A DNA stretch of 64,000 nucleotides, taken from assembly GCA_040635515.1 (NCBI GenBank), contig JBEYHY010000001.1, positions 744,001-808,000 on the forward strand, read 5' to 3'. Made by a program: the position numbers and the translations under genes. Under the pieces are notes generated by a model. That model did no database searches and was not told where the DNA came from. It saw only the letters and a list, made by a program, of their open reading frames with translations. This document shows, in pieces, positions 59,313-64,000 of this stretch (position 1 is its first letter; each line of letters begins with the position of its first letter). Origin of the DNA: Prauserella_A sp040635515 (lineage in GTDB: Bacteria; Actinomycetota; Actinomycetes; Mycobacteriales; Pseudonocardiaceae).

Positions 59313-59329
59313 TTGAAAACGATAATCAA
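59313..59329. promoter_or_regulatory. Zur-type box upstream of the CobW-like gene
   Basis: TTGAAAACGATAATCAA fits the actinobacterial Zur operator pattern (TGAAAA-N-GATAATCA core, inverted-repeat ends). It is 6 bp before the start codon, so Zur with zinc would block transcription. It overlaps the 3' end of the broken aminotransferase. Confidence 0.7.
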
Positions 59330-60802
59330 TAACAACGTGCTGTCGGGGAGACCGCCCGCTCGCGGGGCTCGCGACGGTGGTCGCCCCGGGTGCCCGGTTC
59401 CTCCGAGGCCCTGCCGGTGCGGAGAAAGTCGGCGCCCAGTCGCAGCGGGCCGCGGCCGAGCAGGTCCTCCAGCGCGGTGACGAGCTGATCGACGTGCTTG
59501 TGCTCGATGCCGAGCGGTGGTTGCAGGCGAAGGACGTTGCGGTTGTAGTCGGTGAATCCGACCAGCACCGAGTGCTCCGACTTGAGCAGGCTGCCGACGG
59601 CGACGGCGAGACCGCCGGGAAGCGCCCTGTCCATCGCCCCCGCGAGCGGTCCCAGCCCGCGCAGACCGGCCCTGGCCGCCCCGGTGAACTCCAGTCCGAT
59701 CATCAGGCCCCTTCCCCTGACGCCGGCGATGAGACCGGGATGGCGCCGCGCGAGCGACTCCAGTTCGCCGGTCAGATAGCCGCCGATGATCCGGGCGTTG
59801 TCGATCAGTCCCTCGTCGTAGAGCACGTTGAGGGCGGTGATCGCGGTGGCGCAGGCCTCGCCGGTGCCGGCGAAGGTGCCGGGAGTGTGCTGCAGCGCGG
59901 CGCTTCCCCTGTGCGCTCGCCTCGCCACCGCCCTCGTGCAGATGGTCGCCGCGATCGCCGCTTTGCCCCCGCCGAGCGCCTTCGCGAGGGTGACGATGTC
60001 GGGAGCGACGTCCTCGTGTTCGAAGGCGAAGAACCTGCCGGTCCGCCCGCAGCCCGACTGAACCTCGTCGGCGATCCAGAGGACGTCGTGTTTGTCGCAC
60101 AACTGCCTGACGGCGGCGAGATATCCGGGAGGCGGGACCACGATTCCCGCTCCGCCCTGGATGGGTTCGAGTATCAGCGTTCCGATGCTCCGGTCCCTGC
60201 GGAGCAGATCGGCGAGCGCGGCGACATCTCCGAAGGGCACCCTGACGCCGCCCGGCGGCAATCGCACCGTCGCCCTGCACAGCGGCGAGTCCGTGACCGA
60301 CAACGCGCCACGGGTCTTGCCGTGGAACGAGTTCGTCGCGTAGGCGACACTCCTGCGCCTTCGCCCCTGTGCGTGCTGCGCGAGCCGCAGCGCGTTCTCC
60401 ACCGCCTCGCTGCCCGTGCTGCACGACGCTCAGCTCGCCCGGCGCGATGGTGGCCAGGTTGCCAGCCAGCGCGGCCGCGTACTGGGAGGGAAACAGCATC
60501 GCCTGCTCGTGCCTCGACTCCTCGGCGAACCGCCTGCGGGCCGCGACGACACGTGGATGGTTGTGCCCGAGCGACATCGCGCCGAATCCGCCATGGAAGT
60601 CGAGGATGCGGTGCCCGTGCTGGTCGAGTAGGTAGGGGCCTTCGGCTCCGCTGACGAGGGTCCGGTCGAAGCCGAGCCGCCGCATCAGCTTGAGCGCTCC
60701 CGCGTTGAGGTGCCGCCGCGACAGCGTCGCGACGGTGCCCGCCCGCATCGCGTGCGCGTCCTCCACGGTCAGCAGCCGCGTCGCGGTGGTGCGCTCAGCC
60801 AT
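59326..60802 (-). pseudogene. Class III aminotransferase broken by a frameshift
   Basis: Two frames together make one PLP aminotransferase. From ATG 60802 (after GGAGGGTCAC) the N-terminal frame runs through YLLDQHGHRILDFHGG and SLGHNHPRV to about 60425; the continuation (CSTGSEAVENALRLA, then WIADEVQSGCGRTGRF and the Lys in LAKALGGGKAA) is in the next frame, to 59326. A single extra base near 60420-60425 would explain the switch. The protein resembles ornithine/putrescine-type transaminases. It may be a true pseudogene or a sequencing error; resequencing would tell. Confidence 0.8.
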
Positions 60803-60976
60803 GTGACCCTCCGGTACTCGTCGGTGTTTCGTCGGTACTCGTGGCCGGGGACCGTTTGAGAAAGCCGGCGCGGGCACATGAATCGGCGACGTCGCACCGC
60901 GCCACCTCGCAGCGTAACCACAAGCCGGAATTCCGCTTGCCGGGCGAGTTCGGGGTTCACGCGGATGTGTGACGAC

Positions 60977-61023
60977 GCCCTCGCGATCTTGTGGTCCACT
61001 GTAGACCGTCCAATCGCGAGGGC
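60977..61023. terminator. Inverted repeat with 11-bp perfect arms
   Basis: GCCCTCGCGAT (60977-60987) pairs with ATCGCGAGGGC (61013-61023) across 25 bp, and the loop contains GGTCCACTGTAGACC, which can form a smaller hairpin. It lies 19 bp after the CoA-transferase beta stop (minus strand), so it is most simply a terminator for that operon, though an operator function is possible. Confidence 0.55.
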
Positions 61024-61042
61024 ATCGCGGGTGGGATTCCGC

Positions 61043-61789
61043 TCAGCCGGTGCCCTGCAGTTCCCGCAGCAGGGCGATTTCGGCGGGTTCCGGTTCCGGG
61101 AGCGCGCCGAGGTCGTCGGCGACCAGCAGGCCGAAACCGGTGGCCTTCTCGACCTCGGCGAGACTGACACCTGGCTGGAGGGCGCGCACCCGCATCTGTT
61201 TCGTCCGTTCGTGGAAGTCGAGTACCGCGAGATCGGTGATCACGGTGCTGATTCCGCCGAACCCGAGACCGGCGGCGGCCCTTGCGCAGCCTCCGCCGAG
61301 GAAACCCGGCGTGGTCACGTAGTCGACCTTCTCGACGAACCTGCGCCGTTCGTGCCGCGTCACCACAAAAGTCTCCGTGCACAGCGACGCGATGTCGTTG
61401 GCCCCGCCGGTGCCGGGCAGGCGCACGGAGGGGGCGGCCCGGTCGCCGATGACACTGCTGTTGACATTGCCGTACTGGTCGATCTGTGCGCAGCCGAGGA
61501 ATCCGTAGTCGAAGAATCCACGCTGCGCGGCAAGGAACACGTCGGTGATACCGGTGAGCTGGTCGACGTCGACGGCGGCGCGCATCTCGTTGGTGGAATC
61601 GGGAAGCTGCCCCGCTCGCAGCCGCAACCCGACGATGCCACCTTCGAGCACGATCGTGAGATCCGGTGCCTGCCTGCGTTTCGCCAGCGCGCAGGCCACC
61701 GTCGGGACGCCGATGCCGGCGAAGACGACCCTGTTGTCGGCGAGCAACCTGCTCGCCGTGATGGTCATGAGCTCGTCGGGAGTGATCAT
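61043..61789 (-). CDS. CoA-transferase beta subunit (IpdB/GctB-like)
   Basis: A 248-residue CoA-transferase fold protein. VVFAGIGVPTVACALAKR opens it, and LTIVLEGGIVG holds the E-x-G-x-x-G segment near the active site. Later, RRRFVEKVDYVTTPGFL and KQMRVRALQPGVS are typical of the IpdB/GctB group. ATG at 61789 overlaps the alpha stop as ATGA. It acts with the alpha subunit; the substrate could be a glutaconate-like or ring-cleavage dicarboxylate CoA ester. Confidence 0.83.
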   Translation of the reverse strand: MITPDELMTITASRLLADNRVVFAGIGVPTVACALAKRRQAPDLTIVLEGGIVGLRLRAGQLPDSTNEMRAAVDVDQLTGITDVFLAAQRGFFDYGFLGCAQIDQYGNVNSSVIGDRAAPSVRLPGTGGANDIASLCTETFVVTRHERRRFVEKVDYVTTPGFLGGGCARAAAGLGFGGISTVITDLAVLDFHERTKQMRVRALQPGVSLAEVEKATGFGLLVADDLGALPEPEPAEIALLRELQGTG

Positions 61790-62748
61790 CGCGGCATCAG
61801 CTCCCTTGCCCTCGCGCGCAGCGAGGTGCGCCGTTGCTCGTCGACGCTCGCGACGAAACCACCGAATTCGTCGTGCGCGAGCACGTGTTCGGCGACGTAG
61901 TGCCTCGCCCCCTCGCAGGCGAGCTCTCCCGCGCTCGCACCGCCCTCGCCGCGCACGGCTCGCATGTACTCGGCGACGTGATCCGAGTCGGCCTCGTACT
62001 CGCCGTAGCATTCGTGCGGGTAGCAGCCGAACGGTTCGTGAACCACGGCGTCGACCGCGAAATGCGGGATGAGTGTCTCCCTCGGGGACCGTCGCAGCTC
62101 CTCGGGTTCCACGATCCGCTCCGCGCTGAGCACGACCCTGCGGGCGGCGTGAACCATGTCGACGTCGAGGAAGGGATAGCCGTCGATCTGCGCGTTGCCG
62201 TACCGGTCGGCTCTGTGGACGTGCACCAGCGTGACGTCGGGATGCAGCGCGGGAACCGCCAGCAGCGTGGTCCCGGTGTAGGGGCATTCGACGGTGCGCG
62301 CGCCGGTGTCGGCGGCGAGGTCGGAGCCGAGCATCGTGTGGGTGGGCAGGAAAGGCACGCCCATCGCACCGGCGCGGTAGCGCATCGCCATCGCGAGGTG
62401 GCTCCACTCCTGATACTCGGCGAGCCCCTGTTCGACGTGGTGGCGCACGACCCTTGCCAGTCCCCAGCCGTGGCCGATCCCGACCCAGCTCGTCATGAGC
62501 GTGCTCGCCGTTCCCGTCACCAGCAGCAGCTCCGCCTCGAAACAGGACAGCGGGCGGGACACCGTGAGCCCCGTCGCCTTGCCGCGCAGCAGCGCGAACA
62601 CGAGCGCCATCGGAGTGCGGGAGTAGTTGGTGCCCCCGATCGCCACGTGATCGCCGTCGGAGACCAGTTCGACCGCGGTCGCGGCGCTGACCACCTTGTC
62701 CCGCAACGGTCTCCGGTGGGCTTCGAGATCCGCGCGTGCCGCGTTCAC
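61786..62748 (-). CDS. CoA-transferase alpha subunit (IpdA/GctA-like)
   Basis: A 320-residue CoA-transferase subunit. DHVAIGGTNYSRTPMAL, MGVPFLPTHTMLGSD and LVHVHRADRYGNAQIDG are the family's CoA- and substrate-side motifs. GTG at 62748 overlaps the oxidoreductase stop as GTGA. In steroid-degrading actinobacteria IpdAB opens the last ring; without other steroid genes here this remains one option among several. Confidence 0.83.
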   Translation of the reverse strand: MNAARADLEAHRRPLRDKVVSAATAVELVSDGDHVAIGGTNYSRTPMALVFALLRGKATGLTVSRPLSCFEAELLLVTGTASTLMTSWVGIGHGWGLARVVRHHVEQGLAEYQEWSHLAMAMRYRAGAMGVPFLPTHTMLGSDLAADTGARTVECPYTGTTLLAVPALHPDVTLVHVHRADRYGNAQIDGYPFLDVDMVHAARRVVLSAERIVEPEELRRSPRETLIPHFAVDAVVHEPFGCYPHECYGEYEADSDHVAEYMRAVRGEGGASAGELACEGARHYVAEHVLAHDEFGGFVASVDEQRRTSLRARARELMPR

Positions 62749-63719
62749 CTTGCCGCTCCCTCGGTCACCGACGAGCCGATGCCGCCGGGCAGCAGCGGAA
62801 GGACCTCGGCCGCGACGCGCTCGACCTGCTCGGGCAGGTAGCGGTGCGGCACGAGCGCGATGTGCTGGACCCCGGCCTCGATGTGCTCGGCGAGTTGCTC
62901 GGCGCACTGCGCGGGCGTTCCCCTGATGGCGCTCTCCGGGGTGGCGTCACTCCATTCCGGATTGTCGAAGTACTCGGCGAGGAAGGGGCCGACCTTGCGA
63001 TCGGCCTCCTCGAAGGAGGAATCGACGCAGATCGGCAACTGGGCGACGTTGGTCAGCTCCGCGGGATCCCGGCCCGCGTCGGCGGCGTGCTCGGCGATCC
63101 GCTTCCACGAGCGGGCGAACGCGTCGGCCCGGTAGAAGTAGGTGAGCCAGCCGTCCCCCATCGTCGCCACCCTGCGCAGCACTCTGTCGACGTAGCCGCC
63201 GATGAGCACCTTCGGGCGGGCGTAGGGCCGGGGCAGCATGCGCACCCTGCGGAAGCTCAGCTCGTCCCATTCCCCGGTGACCTCGTCGTCGTTCCACAGT
63301 CGGTAGCACAGGTCGAGATTGCGCTCGAAACGTTTTCCCCTCGACCGGAACGGGGAACCGGTCGCGGCGAATTCCCTTTCGTACCAGCCCGCCGCGACGC
63401 CGAGGGTGAGCCTGCCGCCCGAGGCGGCCTGGAGAGTAGCCGCGGTTTTGGCCAGCAGGGCCGGATCCCTGATGGGAAGGACGAGCACCCCGGTTCCCAG
63501 TTCGATGTCCGAGGTGTGCGCGGCGAGCGTCGTGAGCACCGACAGTGCCTCGAAACAAGGGAAAGGTTGTTTCGAGCCGAGGAAGAGGTGGTCCCAGGCC
63601 CACAGCGACCGGAAGCCGAGCCGTTCGGCCGTGCGCGCGTAGTCGATGAGTCCGGCGAAGTCGGGATTGCCCTCGGCCGAGGTGAAGTTCTCGATCGCGA
63701 GGCCGTACGTGACTGTCAT
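62745..63719 (-). CDS. LLM-class F420-dependent oxidoreductase
   Basis: A 324-residue luciferase-like TIM-barrel protein. RLGFRSLWAWDHLF, LGTGVLVLPIRDPALLAK and RLTLGVAAGWYEREF are characteristic of the F420-dependent (TIGR03619-like) group in actinobacteria. It likely oxidises or reduces a small organic substrate with F420. ATG at 63719. It is translationally coupled to the CoA-transferase, so the three enzymes probably serve one catabolic pathway. Confidence 0.83.
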   Translation of the reverse strand: MTVTYGLAIENFTSAEGNPDFAGLIDYARTAERLGFRSLWAWDHLFLGSKQPFPCFEALSVLTTLAAHTSDIELGTGVLVLPIRDPALLAKTAATLQAASGGRLTLGVAAGWYEREFAATGSPFRSRGKRFERNLDLCYRLWNDDEVTGEWDELSFRRVRMLPRPYARPKVLIGGYVDRVLRRVATMGDGWLTYFYRADAFARSWKRIAEHAADAGRDPAELTNVAQLPICVDSSFEEADRKVGPFLAEYFDNPEWSDATPESAIRGTPAQCAEQLAEHIEAGVQHIALVPHRYLPEQVERVAAEVLPLLPGGIGSSVTEGAAR

Positions 63720-63827
63720 GCGAATGCTGCCTCTCGTCGTGCGGGAGATCAGTAGTGCGGTTGAGCAGCCGTGCCGAAATCCGCCCGCGAACCGGTTCGC
63801 GGGCGCTCGTCGGTGTGTTGGGTGTGG

Positions 63828-64000
63828 TTATCCCCGCAGTTCGGAAACGGGGACGATTGAGATTCCGGCCGCGAGGAGCGCGTCCCTTGTCTTGTGCGCG
63901 ATCGCCACCGCTCCGGGGGTGTCGGAATGCACGAGCAGCGCTTGTGCGGTCACGGGGATCGTCGAACCGTCGACGGCGGGCAGCGTTCCCTCGGTGACCA
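63828..64000 (-). CDS. pxpA: LamB/YcsF (PxpA, 5-oxoprolinase subunit A), C-terminal fragment
   Basis: The last 57 codons of a gene entering from the right edge. LLVHSDTPGAVAIAHKTRDA is the conserved C-terminal motif of LamB/YcsF proteins (key H-D/S-TP-A), which form the PxpABC 5-oxoprolinase that opens pyroglutamate with ATP. The stop is TAA at 63828. Its PxpB/C partners, if present, lie outside the window. Confidence 0.8.
   Translation of the reverse strand, partial: VTEGTLPAVDGSTIPVTAQALLVHSDTPGAVAIAHKTRDALLAAGISIVPVSELRG

Noticed and set aside
1..64000. Insertion sequences, integrases, tRNA or rRNA genes
   Set aside because: No transposase, recombinase or RNA-gene signature was found on either strand.

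Overview
The window is a high-GC (about 69% by eye), gene-dense stretch of an actinobacterial chromosome. GTG and TTG starts are common, operons are tight with ATGA/GTGA overlaps, and the regulators are mainly TetR, GntR, MocR, PucR, SARP and NarL types. A SARP/AfsR-like regulator, an F420-type luciferase-like oxidoreductase, a DUF574-type methyltransferase and a PapA-like condensation protein all point to a Pseudonocardiaceae-like actinomycete (Amycolatopsis, Prauserella or Saccharomonospora type). This is inference from gene content, not a phylogenetic placement. I see no rRNA, tRNA, CRISPR array or insertion sequence.

Layout. 1-6.0 kb: a secreted HAD phosphatase (cut by the left edge), a MocR regulator, a LysE exporter, a TetR/enoyl-CoA isomerase pair with a clear operator, a GNAT enzyme and a proline-rich membrane protein. 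6.2-8.3 kb: a divergent TetR/MFS drug-efflux pair with a TACG-repeat operator. 8.3-15.3 kb: an eight-gene operon for a molybdenum hydroxylase whose molybdopterin subunit is split into two polypeptides, with CoxD/CoxE-like MoxR and VWA proteins, an EthD-like protein and an amidohydrolase, beside a divergent FCD-type GntR regulator. 16.3-18.2 kb: an NAD(P)-binding protein, a CPBP protease and a LapA-like protein. 18.25-18.78 kb: two arrays of 21-bp repeats in inverted orientation. 18.8-23.0 kb: a KdgT-like transporter, a DUF1537 kinase, PdxA2 and a GntR-UTRA regulator, which fit four-carbon sugar acid (D-threonate type) breakdown to dihydroxyacetone phosphate. 23-27.2 kb: a PapA-like acyltransferase, a DeoR regulator and two proteins of unknown function.

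27.2-35.9 kb: a secreted GH2-LamG glycosidase, a YtfQ-type binding protein, one double ABC ATPase and two permeases, with divergent galT. This looks like uptake and use of galactofuranose-type sugars. 35.9-42.8 kb: an AhpD-like protein behind CsoR/CstR-like operators, then a PucR regulator and a four-gene pyruvate dehydrogenase-type complex (E3, E1 alpha, E1 beta, E2) with a perfect palindrome between them. 42.8-49.3 kb: a hypothetical protein, an XRE-cupin regulator, a GntR-UTRA regulator with a YeiH-family exporter behind a 17-bp-arm inverted repeat, a divergent NarL-type regulator and a PAS-GGDEF-EAL protein with degenerate catalytic motifs. 49.4-57.9 kb: a DUF574 methyltransferase, a P450, a secreted alpha/beta hydrolase, a SARP-NB-ARC regulator and a two-component locus with one intact and one apparently dead kinase. 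58.1-60.8 kb: a CobW-like protein behind a Zur-type box but lacking both its P-loop and CxCC motif, and a frameshifted class III aminotransferase. 61-64 kb: a two-subunit CoA-transferase translationally coupled to a luciferase-like oxidoreductase, and the C-terminal end of a LamB/YcsF (PxpA) protein running off the window.
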